Source of the DNA: Buxus sempervirens
Lineage: Eukaryota > Streptophyta > Magnoliopsida > Buxales > Buxaceae
Direction: 5' to 3'
DNA length: 64,000 bases
Assembly (NCBI GenBank): GCA_947561395.2
Contig: OX387185.1
Span: 45,890,602-45,954,601 of the forward strand
Shown: positions 31,470-46,270 of the stretch, in pieces
How positions within the stretch are numbered: position 1 is the stretch's first letter
Layout: each line of letters starts with the position of its first letter
Program-made: the position numbers and the translations under genes
Notes under the pieces: model-generated
What the model was told of the DNA's origin: nothing
What the model saw: the letters and a program-made list of their open reading frames with translations, nothing else
The model's database searches: none

Positions 31470-34400
31470 TTAAGTTGGAAGAGCTGACATCTGCATTTGG
31501 TCCTCAAAAGACCCATCTGGTATCTCTGAACGACCTTTCTTAATACGTTCCAAAGATGTTGCTTCAAATATCCCTGCAACAATCATCCAGATTTAGCAAA
31601 ACATTTAGCTAGATATTTAAAACTCCCAAACACACACACAGACAGGAGGAGGAAGAGGGATAAAGAGGAGGAAGGAGGGAGGGATAGCAGATGAATGCAC
31701 ATTAAAATTATAATAATAATATATCATTTGTATTTGAAAAATTTACTTATAATGGTACAAAAGAAAGGCCAGATCGTTGGGGAGGGAAAGGGTTTGAAAA
31801 GAAAATAAGAGTAGGTTAAATTCTATAAAAAAAATCAATAAGATCATAAATTATTCATGAAGTAATATGCATGGAAACTAAAAGGAACTCGTTCATTAAA
31901 TAAGAGTTGCTGAGATTAGGATGTTTGAGATGGATGTGTAGAGAGATTAATGATCTACTTAATTCAATATAAAAATGTTTTGGAAAGCATTTCCCACAAA
32001 GAATCATTTTTATGGTCACTTGTTTTAATGTTGATATTTGTGTATAATTAAAATCAAGGTTTTATTTGTGTGTCAATGGTCTTGCAAAGAGCTAGTACAT
32101 GAACAAGGAAGATCCAGAGTTCCCAAGACATACCAAAGCCCAAAATTGTGGAGCAAATCAAGAAACCCAGCAGAGAGAAGTCCGTTTTGTACACAATTTC
32201 CAAAATAATGATGCATCCTCCAGCCACAATTAAATGCCTTGGAGAAGAGAAAACCATATGCAATCTGCAGGGAAATAAAAGCCACAGAAATCACTAGCTG
32301 CTCTTTAAGGACAAGGATTGACCAAAATAAAATTTGCATCAGCTATCTACGTGCCCTGAATAGAAGATCCACAAATAGAACCCCTGATTTAGAGCACAAA
32401 GAAGGATCTAGAAAAATAATAACATGTAAGAAAAAACAATATTTAATAAGAAAGAAAGTAGTCTGGCATCATTTAAACCTCATAACATCAGCATGATTTC
32501 CCTACCACAGGAAAATGATAACCATCAGCAGTTACATTTTCTGTTGTAAGTTTGCATTAATATTTAAAAGTCCAAAAGCATCTCCATTTTCATCAATTGT
32601 ATAAAAAGGTCTAGAACAACGAAAAGACCTAGCCAGGTTCATATAAGAATTGTAAAAATCCATTATCAAAGAGTTTCTAACAGGGCCATTGTTTATAGGC
32701 ATAGGATTCCAGAGACAAAAGAAAAATGGACCATTGAAAAGAATTGCCCCAGCCATACATAACACTTGAAGGGGCCGTATGGGGTTATCTGGTAATCCAT
32801 GGCAAATCCCTGGACAAGATATGCAACTGAAAAAAACAGTCATGGACAAGAACTACCATGAGGACAGATCCTCAATTGACCATGATAATCTTAGTGCAAA
32901 GTGTTGAATGGTGCACTCTCTTATAAACTCAATGATATGCAGTATAACACAAGCTACTCCATATCAAAATTCATGTAAAAGGCCCCAGAAAGCAAATTGT
33001 CATAGTCTTACTGACTTCTTTAATATCATGGCTTTTTCATGATTTGTAGACTTTTCATCTCCAGAGGTACACAAAACTATCTCTGTGTAAACGGAAATAA
33101 TGATTTAGCTTAACATTTCCCCTTTTAATTCACCCATTTCTGTACTGTACAGGATGCTTCTCTGTCTCTGATTAGAACTAATCCATTGTGCATTCACATA
33201 CCATATTCTACTGAGATTGCAGAATTCCTATGCACAGTTCATGCCATTCAAAGTCCAACCCTTAGGAGTAACCATAATCCATAACACTCAAAACCTTACC
33301 ACTGTCCCTGCATGCTATTATTACCACATCATTATTGCATATTGGGGGCATTATTGTCTTTTCAAATCTGAACATAATATACCATAGGCTAGAGTAAACT
33401 ATGAGCATCACTTCACATTGTCCTCAGTCTGTCTTTTCAATTTGGTGTCTCCGTCTTTTCTTCTTGTCAAATCCCTAGAAAGCAGAGTCATGGTCCCAGA
33501 ACTATGTTTCTAGGATTTCATCCGACAATCTTCCATCTTCTTTATTCTAATTCCCTCCTCTTTTACTATTTCCTCTCATGATTAATCTTAAATCTCCAGA
33601 ACACCTATTTCCCTACATATCTAGGTTTTCCCTCATGGCTGCTTGTGTCATCAACTGCATGCTTATGGCATCATGGATGGTGCTCTTCTCCACAACACAA
33701 AAGGGAACTGATTTAATGGGCATGATTCATAAGATGTACTTTTCAGTATCATGTGATATGGATCTTGTAGATTGTGGTAAAGAAATGGTATCACGTTTTT
33801 CCATTAATATCAGTATGGCAGCGTCTTTGACTTTGGCATGTTATTTTCTTATATGACATTAAAAAAGACTGGATAACGTTATGAATCTAGACTAATCCAT
33901 TCCCAGGATTCTGTGAAAAGCTTGGTGGTATCCGTGAAGTTAAAAATATAAATATTTCTCCACTGTGCCAAATCTGTCGAAGTATTTCCTACTGCCAAAC
34001 GAAGCAATCACACTACTCATGTTAGACCCTGTGGTTCTTGATAGCTAAAAATCATGCATTCAAGGCAATTCTTAGAAAATGACATGGATTTAAAATAATA
34101 ATGGCACTTTCTATAAGCTCAAGCTTCATATTCTTAGACTCAGCCAACGCAATGAGGTAATAGCCTTGTGATATTTGCATGATTTAGCAGAATATTCCAC
34201 CTGCAGATCAGCTGTTTGAAGAGATTTCTACACATCAAAAATATTATAAGACTGTATGTTATTTTCGCCTTGTAAGAATGCCAAGAGGAACAGAATGTCC
34301 ATTAGCCTCACACCGCCACTGTAGAATAGCAGAGGCAGGACCCAGAGAGGAGGAAAGTTTCAAACCAGTCAGCAGGCCTTCCATACGAATATGAACCTAT

Positions 34401-37400
34401 TTACCCGCAGATTTTATGAGGACAGTAATCACTCAGTTGATGAAAACAAATGCTTAAGTTGTGGTTGAGGGGAAGGAGGGTTCACCCACTGAGTTGCAAT
34501 GGTAGACACGTGGCTGCATAATAGGATGCAGTGACCACAACAACCATGCTGATCATGGTCTCTGCAGGAGCCAACCACCACTCAATGGCACAAAATTTGG
34601 CAAGAAAAAGAAAAGTATACTGTAAAAATCCTCCATGCTGCCAAAATTTTGACAACATAACTGTTTTTTCTTTGGGAGTTGCCCTTTAAATGACAATGTG
34701 AAGGAAATGTCACCTCATTCCCATAACATTTGTCCCATTCTTTTGTTCACCATTTCATGAGCTAGAAAAGGCCCAAGATTCCTTTTTCACTCCCACAACT
34801 TCGCAAAGACTCATTTATAAGTGCTTTGTGAATCAATAACACTTCCACACACCTTTGTTGAGAATTTGAGCATATTGGGAAGCATGGGATTGAGATAAGT
34901 GTGGATACCTGTTCTTATAGAGTTATTGCATTTCTGTTCTTATTCTCGTTTTGCATCTCTCTGATGAATTTTAATAGTATCCTGCCATATTAGCTTAGGT
35001 ATATGTTATATACATCCATTTTATCGAAATTTGATATGGTTCCCTATCATTGTATCTTGGTTAGACCTCTATACAATGGCCAGGGGCGGCTCAAAGGGGT
35101 AGGCCACTTAGGCTACCGCCTAAGGCCCCCCAAACTACAAGGGCCCAAATTTTTAAATATGTTTTCTTAAACATTAAGCCCTTAAGCCCCCAACAGCCCA
35201 ACTATTGAGTTTTCTTCTTTTAATGTTTTTTAATAATTTTTCAAATGTTAAGGCCCACGAAGGCCTCACTTTTATTGATTCTATGGATCTACTCATGTCC
35301 TAAAAAAAAATTGAGGGTTGATTCAATGAAGGCCCCACTTAACGGTTAAGATTTAAGAGAGGTTTGATTCTCTCGATCTAGTCATGTCCCAAAAAAAAAA
35401 TTACATTTAGAACACCAAAAAAAATCGTGGAATACCCTCTCTCTCTCGTTTCTAAAAAAGGGAAAAGGGGCTTAGGGTTTATGTTTTATGAAAAACAAAA
35501 CACTCATCTTTTTACACCCATGTTCTCTTTTTGTTTGCTTCTGAAATCAAAGAGTGATATTTCTAATCTTCTCTTCTTATTTGCTTCTGAAATCAAAGAG
35601 TGATTAAGTGACATTGCTATTAAGTTTGCTTTCATACCCGTATTCGAGTGTACGTTACCGACTTACCAGAAGAGCTCTCCAACCATTGATGAGGCAAAGT
35701 ACCAATAGGAGGCACTAATCGCTTTAAGCACAAAAGCTTGAAAGCCTTGTCTCGATTTTAGATTGATAAGTTCTTCTTCTTTCACATATTAGATTTCATT
35801 ATTTTTTGTTTTCAATTTCTTTTTTCTGTCTATCGTAAGTACAATTGTTATTTTGTTTTGATCTTGTTCTTTATTATATTTCTCGTCTGATTTATTTCGT
35901 TTGAGCTTGTTCTTCATTTGATTTCCATCAGGACCATCACTAGTTAAAAAATATTTTTATATTCTTCGATTTACTGTTTGTTTTTAATATTTGAGATGAC
36001 GGGTAGAAAATATGTATCTGGATATGAAAAACTTAAGAAAAAAGGAGAATAGAAAGTTTAGTAAAATCTCAAAAAGGGGCCTTGAACAAATACTTTGTTG
36101 ATAAAAGTGAACAAAATTCGAATCAAAAGGCCTCATTTTTGTGACCTTGCCTAAAGCCCCCAAAAAGTTTGAGCCGCCCCTGACAATGGCACCTTATAAT
36201 TCACCCATGTATGCAAAATTTCAGCCATAGCAAAAACGTGTAAACAAACACAATAAGAAGGAAAAAAGGGACGGAAATCACGCCACCCACCCAAATCCCC
36301 CCACCCCCCACACAAAAGGAAAAAAAAAAAAAACTTAAACCCACAAAGAAGTAAGGAATAAAATTTAACCTTAATATTTAATTCTCTATAATCTCTTTCT
36401 TGTCTCTCACACCTTTTATGTAGACTTCATAAAATCCTAAAACAATGAAGAAACCTTCTCAAATTAGGACTTTAATATAAAATAATCAATAAAAAAACAC
36501 TTAAAAGACCGAATACAGGTCAAAATAAGACTTAAAGTCCTAATAACTCAAATAAGTAATTTTAAAAATAAGTAATTTTAAAAGATAATTCCTACTAAAT
36601 CAATATTTATGAGACCTAGTAGGGCCCCCTTGTCCTACATCAATTTCTCTATATTTCTAGCACACAATACACAATATACTTGCCTATTTATATTCCTTTT
36701 TTTTTTTTTTTTTTGAGGTTTTTTAGGCATATTTTATTCTTACTTAAACTCCTAAAGGTTTAATTAGGAACTCCAAGAATTAACAGAATTTCCCACAATT
36801 TCTACATGCCAATGAAATTTTCTGCCATGCCAGTATAATTTCAGTAGCTTGCTGACTTGTAAGGGTGTGAAATGGAGAAGAATTTTTATATGATACATAA
36901 TATCACTTCATTTGAACCATACACTAAAAGATATCAACTTCGTAACAGTCCCTAAATGAAAAATGTATTTCCAATAAAAAGAAAAGAATGTGTCTTCCAA
37001 CTCAAACTTACAGTAGTTCAATTAAGTTGGCTCACCAAGAAAAATGTAGTCTAGAATTTGATGCTTGGAAAGCTACAACATTTTTTCTATTAAAATTTCA
37101 TAGGATTTCACCTAAATATAATATCCAAGGTCCCTAGAAAGTTCGGTCCCTGGAAGCTTGCCAATTTGATATTGCTTATGAGTTAAGCCAAGGAATTTTA
37201 TACTCTATAAGTGCCAACTGAGTGGCTACATTATTGCCCAAACATAGCATAAAATAGGTTTACCTCATATTAGGATACCAAATTCATAACTTAATCACAT
37301 GAAAGTAAATTATTTAGAAAAGAAAGAGATAGCCTTGAAGTCAATATATAAAAATATGGAGCCATGCAAGTATGACAGTCACCAATTCATGAACAAATGA

Positions 37401-40400
37401 CCCCAAAATAGCATATGGTTAAAGAGCATTTAAGAGTGTCACAAAAAGTACCTCTCTTCAGCAATACTGTCAACATAGAATATTAATATAATGCCGAAGA
37501 GAACTGTACTCGAATAAGCCCACGATGAAAATGGAAACTTCATGCTGCTATCAGAAGTTGAACCCTGAAATTATTCCAGAAATAACACATATAGGAAGAA
37601 ACCAATAATCAATGAAGGCAATGCATCATAAAATTGAAAGAAGAAATACTCTGAATATTATTTTATATACTTAACAAGATTGGAATCAGGAAATAGAATT
37701 TATGACGTTAAACTTACTAATATCATGTCCCAGATGGCCAGAGGAAACATAAAACATGTTGCAGAAGCAATGGTTATTGCATGCAGTCGCCTTTTTAGCT
37801 GATTCTGAAAGAACACTGGCTACAATCAGATACTGTTAATGGACACATGGTGATTTACCATGGAGTACTGGTTGCTAACTTAAATATGAGAGTTCTTATG
37901 GGTGGCTAATAGCCAAGGTATAAATACCTTAAGTGACACACGACGTGCAATCACTCTTCTCAGAGCTGATAAAATTCCAGCGAAAATAGGAACTGCCATT
38001 TGCTTCACCCCCAGAACTTCCTCTGCATGACTGGCCCCATCTAGGCTATCTTTAAATGGTAATTTGTGGTCAAGTTCACTAGTATTCTAACACATGAGTA
38101 ATCCTCATCAGACTGTTATTAGATATCGTACTTGTAAAATAAGAACCTTTGAGAAAAGGCATATAAAAAACCAATAGCATAGTACAAATGTAAAAATCTA
38201 AGCATCATATACGTAGTACAAGAAGGATATAGAACGGGAAATATGTCGCCATGGCCCACCCTTGAGATAACAAATAGAAAGACAACAACATTGCAATAAG
38301 TCCAACCACCTACAAAAACCAAAGTATATATTAAAAAAACCAATTAGTAAAGGAAAGATGCTCATCATCATCTCAGTTGAAGAAAAAAGTACGAGCGGGC
38401 ACTGTCACATACTTAAAATTTTTCACATGGCGGCCTAACTATAAGTACTAGTACTAGTAGCAGAGCCACTGTCATATTACAACCTACAAAGTGATAAAAA
38501 CAATTCTCTTGTATCTCAGTCAAACATTGAACTCAACGTCATGGACCAAACCCACTGCAAGTTATCTATCAAAAAATAACAGGCATTAGACATAAAATAT
38601 GCAATGTCAAGCTGATGTAGCAACAATAGCAGACTATGAATATGGACAGCAAGATCAAAATACAAATAAAAATGGAAAAAGGAAGAGAAGGAAAGCAGTA
38701 AACACAACAGTAATCGTGAAGTGAAAAACATTTTTCCCATTTGGATTTGAATAATTAGTCATCAAGAATTTTTGGTGGTCCTTGTAAACTTAGAAGGCAA
38801 AGTTAGCATTGGTCTATGTTACTAACTTAAGTTCTAATAGTAGTGTGCATAGATTTTATGAATTATCATAGGCTTAAGAATGTCCTAGAGCCATCAAAAT
38901 CAGTAATTATTTATAGAGTTCAAGATAAATAATGATCGTCTGTTAAACGTTTATAAAATAGACTGTAGCCACCCTACTCTACATATAATTATTTAATAAC
39001 AAAATATCAAAATTTCTCTGCTACCTACCGGAGTTTTCAGAAGCTATCTATTAAGTTCCCCAGAATTAGTTGTTTTTCTGCACTTTGCTACTTTTCAGTT
39101 TAGTCTAATCTAAGATCTACCTTAGTAGTATATCAAATTTTAACCAAGTGTTTCAACACAAACCTCTTGCTAAGCTAAGATCTATCTTAGCACTATACCA
39201 GATTTTAACCAAGTACTTCTATGTCCAGCTACTTTAGAAACAGAAAAAATAAAACCAGAAAAAAAATTTCACATACAAACCTAAGATTTTCTAGGATAAG
39301 ATGACAGCAAAATAGGAATGACTTACCCATAGTCTTATTCAAGCAGCTATTGGTGTCTTACGGAGATGAAAATTCAAAAAGAAATAGGAAGAATTGCATG
39401 ACTAAACAGGAGCTACCTTTTTCCATAAATGGCCCCTCCCATATAAAACAGCAGACAGAACTCCAAGAACAGCACCAGCATACTCCGCCATTACTGCTCT
39501 GAATTTTAATAACAAATAAAAGAAATCATAGCTAAACATATGGGTATGCAAGTAGGAACAAAGAATTAGAAGAAAATGTGTGCTACATCCAAGAAAGAGA
39601 GAGTACTGGTGAAGCGACCCAATCTGAACAAGAAAAGGATTTGAAGTGGGGAAAAATATGATGTGATTTGTCAATAGAACAACAACAGAACCAGCAACCC
39701 GAAGCAAAAGGATGAAAAAAAAATTACATTGGAATGGTCACTAGAACTGAAGCAACAGAAGAAAAACTAATGATAAGAACTCATGTTCCACTTCCATATA
39801 GGTTGTGTTTTAATGTAATTCAAAGCATCCTACACAAGCATGAATATCTCAACAAGGCAATCCTCTCCTATACCATTTATTTACAAATTTTCTGGTCAAA
39901 ATACAAAACCAACAACAAACCCACCTTAATCATGTTGAAGTTTCACTTGATTCTATCCCATAATCCCCTAAATTTATAATTAAATTTTTCAAAATTTAAT
40001 TTTGATAAGACAAGAAGAAAAAAAAATGCATTCATAAACATCATCAGCTTCTTTTTTTCATTTTACAAGTATTAATCAAAGTTATTTCGAGAACAAAAAC
40101 AATAATACATTGATTAGGGAGATTGGAAGAGAGCTCCTTATATATAATTATATACCAATCTACCAACATCATAGACAAAACACAAGCTCCATATAAATTC
40201 ACTTATTGAGTTTATATTATTTCAGCTAGATTCCATATATCAACATCCTAAATTACCGGACATAATGTCAGTATTCTCCAACAGGTCCAGTTTTATAAAA
40301 TATTTACACAAAAAGCAAGGTAACAATATTCAACCTGAATTCATCATATATTTTGGAAAGCCTGCAGAGAAGAAAATCCAACCTCATTGTGACAATTGTG

Positions 40401-43400
40401 CACAGTGATATCTTACTACTTCAGCAGGGTCCAATCATTCCAATAGGTGGAATTCAGATTTCACAGGTTTTCTATGCTAGATTCTTGAAAATGCACGAAA
40501 TCTTCCCCACGATGATGAAAATAAATTTTTAAACCTGACCATAAAGTGATAAGCCATCAGAGTTTTCATCTCTTCTCTATTACTCTAGATGCCAGTGTGA
40601 CCAGAGGAAGAATGTATACAATAGTATCTTATGCAAATCGTCACAAGCTCCTTGGAGATGCTTAAATCCCAAGTCATGAATAATTTTTTCAAACATAAGC
40701 AGGAACTCTTTCCTTCAAATACATCCACTCACTCACACGTGGAGCATTATATTGACATGAGGTTACATGGTTGGCCTCCAATATCATGTAGGTGCTTAAT
40801 GGGGAAGAGAGAAAGAAACACCAAATCCTCCCACATAAAAATTCGAGATTCTAATAGATAATCACCCAACAAAGAAGACTCCCACAGTTCTTTGACAAGA
40901 TTCATTCAGTTATAACAGTAAGAGGACTTCATAATTTTTCTAGTAACAGTATGTCGGGTAATTCCCAACTCAAGAAATTTACTAGCTGACATGCTATCAT
41001 CATCATCATTAACATAAGCTAGTTCCCACCAAAAGTGGGGTCGGCAACAAGACTCTTGTATCTCCATCCCATTCTATCAAAAAACGAATCTCCAATTAAT
41101 CTATGCTTATGGAAGTCTTTTTTTATTAATTCCGTCCATGTTTTCATAGGTCTTTCCCTTTATCTCTTAGGCCCTTCAATATGCATTCTCATACACCTTC
41201 TTCCAAGTACATTTCAAGGTCTCCACTTTACATGTACAAACCACCTTAACCTACTCTCCTCAATTTTATCCCTTACCGCATATCTGTGCCTAAAATCCTC
41301 ATTTCTTACTTTGTCTTTACTAGTTTTACCACAAGTCCATCCTAGCACCCTTAGCTCGACAACACTCATCTTCTAAACATGCAGGTTCTTTGCTACGCAA
41401 CTTTTGGTACCAAACATATTGCTATCTTATAAAAATTAACCTTTAGTTTAAGTAGAACACACTTATCACACAATATCCTAAAAGCATCCCTTCGCTTTAA
41501 AAATGAGAATTAAAAGTAATATATATATGACATTCTAGGTTTTCTAATTTTGATAATTTGAGCTATGATGTAACTCCATCTATCATGAAGATCTCCCAAT
41601 AATGCATTGGAAATGCGTGAAATAGCCTTTTTAATGAGTAAACAATTATAAATCAGTAACAAAAAATCACCGTAACAGTATCAGTTGGAACCTACAAAGC
41701 TACCATTGTATAACACACAGTTTTTTCTACTCCAAGTTTAACATAATCCAAATGGCACGGTTCCCATTGTTGGGATAGTTCTCTAATTTGGAATGCAGCA
41801 CAACATCACTTCAAGAATATATTTCTCTACAGCTCAAATTTCTTGCCAAGGAACAAAGAAGCCTATCAGCACTTTATGGACCTAAGTATCTAAATTACTG
41901 ATATACCAAAATAGATATGTTATAAAAGACCAAAATGGCTAACAAAATATGTGCCAGCATGAGAAAGAGACGAATGTTTTAAAGGACAACAAAATCCTTC
42001 TTTTCTTTTTTTTTGTGTGTGATGGGTATGTGCACGTAACATAAGCAACCAAGTGAGTTGATCATCAAGAGTGGTAGAAAAGAATGTTACTTAATAAAGT
42101 TTTATATGCCTCCACTCAATATAATCTTTAGAGTTAACCAGTAAACCATCATCATTGATAATTGAAGTTGGGTTTGTTCTTTTAACTGCAATAAATGGCT
42201 TTCCTTGTAAATACCGCATTATCCAGCATAAAAAGGAAAAGTAAAAACTTGAAATGGTGCAGCATGATACTTGGAGATTCTTTGAGATGTATAGCAAACT
42301 ACCTTAGGGGGCCACATGACTTGAGGCCCTTTCCCCACAAGATGAAGTATAATGCAGTTATTACCCCATTGATTATAGAAGGTACCACCTGCAACACTAT
42401 ACCCATTTCATAAGAAAACACACTTGCAAATTACAATGCATCCTGCAATTTATTTTTATAACCTACAAAATAGATTTATTATCTCTCCCTACAGTTTTAT
42501 GTTACTAGAGAGAGAGAGATGTTATATATAACCTGAGAGCTGGAAAGTGGTCTGCCCTTCCAGGGCTTCTGCAATGCTAAAAAAACGATGGATGATGGAA
42601 CCAAACAACTGAAGATAAAAGCTACAGCAGAAGACCCTTGCTGAGATAAGTAGTCATACATACAGTAAACAGACCAAATTCTCAGGAAGTTTGCAATAAC
42701 ATGAATTATCTGCAAGGGAGTTTGCCTGCAAGGGGGGAAAGATGCCCGCATTAATAATTATTTCACTGAATATAACCTGTAGTAATGAAGATATGCAAGA
42801 CAACACAAACCTTGAAAAAATTTAGTGCATAACAGATATAGACAATAAAAGATATAGACAAACTTCCCTTTCTTTCAATCTTTGTGTTTTTTGGTCATTG
42901 AACTGATGGTAATGTTTTTCTATTTCAATCACAGATATATAGACAATAACAGAGATAGACAAACCCCCTCTTTCAATCAGGACGGACAAATGTGTTATAT
43001 AACCTTGAAAGATAAGTTTATTAACTTCATATCAGATGAATATCTTCTTAAATAGAAAAATTAGGATGGCATTGGGTCATCTTTGATGTATCCAAGTCCT
43101 ACCCAAGTCTACCAAAAACCAGTTCAGCTACCTGGAAATTCGAACAGGCAAGTAACGACCATGGCTTAAGATGCTAATGAACAAATGTGAGTAAACTCTG
43201 AACCCATCACTGGCATGATTTACCATATCAGCCAACCCATTGCCAGCATAAATAAAATATATTAAAAAATAGCTTATTCAACAATTGATGTAAAAAAAAG
43301 GAAATATAAATGCTCCTAACAAGGCCAAAATCTGAAAGAAATTGCAACTGCGACATTATACTCAAAATACCTAATTTCTACTTCTTTTCCATAAGACATA

Positions 43401-43807
43401 TTTTTCTACTTGAAAGCACCAAAAACCTTGGGCTTAGAATAGAAAATCAGATGTTTTCAACCTAACACTGGTGTAGCGAACACTAAGAAACAACACTCCA
43501 ACCCTTGAAAACAGCTTTTTCACGTAATATCATTCAGATTATATAACAAGGAATACAACTGACACAACAAAATAGAAACCTAACTGAAGTCCATCAATTC
43601 CTTTAAAACTTAATACAAAATCAATCACTGAGAAAACGACAAATGAAAACCCAAGCCCTATGCAGCGACGACCTCTTATTAATTAGGATTTCATCCATCA
43701 AGGAACCAGAAAAAACTCGTGAAAGTAAATTTAACTTAAAACCACCTGAACGATGCAGAATGGGGAGCCGCACCTCGATCTTCAGATGTCTGCTTTGGAG
43801 ACATCAT
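31470..43807 (-). CDS. ZnT5/MTP12 N-terminal-like multipass membrane protein without CDF domain
   Basis: Ten exons join in frame: 43807-43746, 42725-42533, 42388-42303, 39498-39417, 38309-38220, 38086-37928, 37804-37718, 37564-37452, 32264-32134, 31573-31470. They give 368 residues from MMSPKQTSEDRGAAPHS to MQMSALPT and a stop. All borders are GT-AG; the donor at 38219 (GTACTA) is weak. The protein has about eight to ten hydrophobic helices. LQKPWKGRPL (73-82), GLKSCGPLR (106-114) and LIFYVDSIAEER (about 280-291) resemble, from memory, the N-terminal multispanning part of animal ZnT5 and plant MTP12 (FQKP, CGPLR, DFYVDSI). No cation-diffusion-facilitator domain with HxxxD zinc sites follows. 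It is probably a Golgi/ER-type membrane protein; transport of zinc is not implied. Intron 8 is 5.2 kb and holds a hAT element. Confidence 0.75.
35081..36182 (+). mobile_element. Deleted hAT element (TTF-type transposase remnant) in intron 8
   Basis: The ends CAGGGGCGGCTCAAA and TTTGAGCCGCCCCTG are perfect inverted repeats, flanked by acaatggc at 35073-35080 and 36183-36190. At 35996 an ATG opens a short frame (TGRKYVSGYEKLKKKGE) resembling the start of plant TTF/zinc-finger-MYM hAT transposases, followed by QKGALNKYFVDKS in a nearby frame. The rest of the transposase is missing, so the element is a non-autonomous deletion derivative. Confidence 0.9.
40995..41500 (-). mobile_element. 3' fragment of a LINE (RTE/L1-like RT C-terminus)
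   Basis: The minus strand reads, with stops and shifts, the C-terminal part of a LINE polyprotein: ILCDK, KLKVNFYKIAI, KMSVVELRVLGWTCG, DKVRNEDFRHRY and LRWFVHVKWRPL. It ends in a GATGATGAT-type microsatellite tail (40995-41010). Strongly 5'-truncated and decayed. It lies in intron 3 of the membrane protein gene. Confidence 0.8.
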
Positions 43808-46261
43808 CTTAATGAATTCCTTCTCTCTATATCTGCTGATCTCAGCTTATGTTCAAATACGGAAAGAAAAAACATAAAGAATCGTGCTTAAGAGATTTCG
43901 CTGATATCTTGTTCCTTTTTAGGTTTTTTTTTCTTCAGAAAGAATTTGAATCTCCTGTTAGCACGAGGAGGAAGAAAGAGCAATGCAATAGATGTGAGGG
44001 ATGTAACAGTCAATGATCGAATGCTCTGCCCCTGTAGAAGTTGATTCGGAATACACCGTCTGATGTTGCTGTCAAATGATCGTCTGAGACCTTCTAGAAT
44101 TTTAAAAAGAGAAAAAAAATGTTACGATTTATGTTTGGATATATGAAGTGGGACTAGAACTGGTTGCTCTAGGATTAAATTTCAATTATTGTATTCAATT
44201 AACTATTTCTCATAGAAATTTCAATTCTTTCCCAATCTATTTAATTAGAGCTGAAAGCCAATCTATTCTATTGTATAAAGCTAACCCTGCTTATGTTTGA
44301 CATTATATAACCAAAATGTCCTCTGAAATTTTTTAAATTTACTTTAATACCCTACTTTGTTAAGCCATGTGTATGAGTAGTGACTACCTATTTGTATAAC
44401 GCTCTTCGTTTCTAATTCTTTTGCTATATGCATAACGCGTGCATTCTCCTAGTAAAATAGAAATAAACCATTTCTAAAAGAGATTTTGGGTCTAGGTCGT
44501 AGTACAAGTGTTTAAATTTAAAAGTTTAGGGTTTGGGGTTTGAGGTTTAATTCGTAGAGGTTTTTTTCCCCTCTTGCTTCTCTCTATTTCTCTTTTTTTT
44601 TTTCTTTTCCTTTTTCTTCCGGTAGGTTTAAAAATATTTGAGTTTTATGTCTACCCAAGTCTTACAGTATGAAGTCTAATCTAATGCATGAATCTATAGT
44701 GAAAAGTTCTTTTTTTTGCTTTTGCTTCCCTGGATTTGCAAAGCTTATAGCAACTGAGGACCTTTATTTAGCCAGGGAAACAGGTGTGAATATATAAATC
44801 TGGATTGATGACAAGCCTAGACTATAGTGATGGAAGTTAAGGAAATTTTGAGCTCCATTTGTACAAACCCCAAAACATCCCATATTTACATAGAAGAAAA
44901 TATCACTGTTGGTTCTTTAAATTGGTTTAGGTATACCTAACAAAGGAGTATGGGCAATTCAATATCTAGGTCAACTTTTGAAGCATATTAGGCAGGGCTA
45001 CATGGCTAGTTGTACATATTAATAGAATCAATATATAAAAAGGTTAAAAAAGAATGGAAGCATAATAGGGAGGGCACTTTTTATTTTTTTAAATATCTAG
45101 TTATCTTTTCTTCTTTGCCATTTTCAAAATTAAAAATATTTCAACTCAATAATCTTTCCTATAATATATCCCATACTAATAAATATTTTATTTGCTATTT
45201 TTAATTTCAAGATAAACTTTTTATCTCATCAAAAAAAAAAAAAAAAAGATAAACTTTTTATTTTCCTATCACCCTTAAACCTTTAGTCTGAATAACTTAA
45301 AAAAAATAGTTAATCAAGTTCTTATAATTGTGAATTTGAATTTGCTAACTAAATAAATTAAATAAGCTGAAATAAACTAAAAACTACAACCATGCATGCT
45401 ATAATCAAGTGTCTGTTGGACTCTCCTAGCATTGCATCAAGTTTCCACAACAACAGTGCAGACTATGAAGCCCCTATGCATGCATACTCATAGTTCAAGT
45501 AAGATGCTCGACAAGCTAACAACCTCCACCACTTTCTAAAGCTTGATGATAAATGATAAACTTCTTGTAGTTGGGTCCTTGAACTTGCCCACTGTTGCAG
45601 CATTGAGTGCCTTTCCAACTGCACCTAACCAACCAAATCTCAAAGGGACTATATGAATCCTAAATCTAAATGGGAGATATGACCCTATTCCATCTTGTTT
45701 GTGGGGGTCCCTTAAGAGATTCTCTTCCCTTTGTACATGCATGCTTAAGAGACAAGGAAAATATGGTCAAAAGGGAGTCAAATAAAATTCAAAAGGGACT
45801 CTAAAAGTTGCTTTTTAAGGTTCATAAGCCCTTACCATTTAGGGAGTTGGAGAATCCATATTTCTAATCCTCTTTTGGGCATGATATGGCCCATTCAAGC
45901 TGTCATCCTTCCATATCAAATCCATGGATTCAATGCATCTGCCTCCCTCTCTTTCAACCTCACCCAAAAAACAATACTTAAAGAATTTCTCATTTCAATC
46001 ATTCACCATATGAATTAGCAACTTCCCTTTATTTATCTATCAATTTAAATGATGTTTGGATCATCATCCATGGCAATACAATGAGCGTCATTTTCACAAG
46101 TTAGCTCATGGTTGTATATGGCAGAGATCCATGACAATTTTCTATAGATGAAAGTCTTATGTCCCTCGAATCGGAACATATCTTGTCGATCTCAACCTTC
46201 CATCGAATGAGTTAGATGTTGATTGATAAGTCAAGAAAAAAAGGCTGTGTTAGGCATGCCA
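43808..46261. other. Intergenic; no gene supported
   Basis: This is the 5' flank of the membrane protein gene followed by A/T-rich DNA. Frames at 45010-45204 and 45536-45742 are not recognised. An A run lies at about 45231-45247. Confidence 0.5.
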
Positions 46262-46270
46262 TATAAATTA

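Noticed and set aside
41035-41376. Plus-strand frame of 113 codons
   Set aside because: Reverse strand of the LINE RT fragment.
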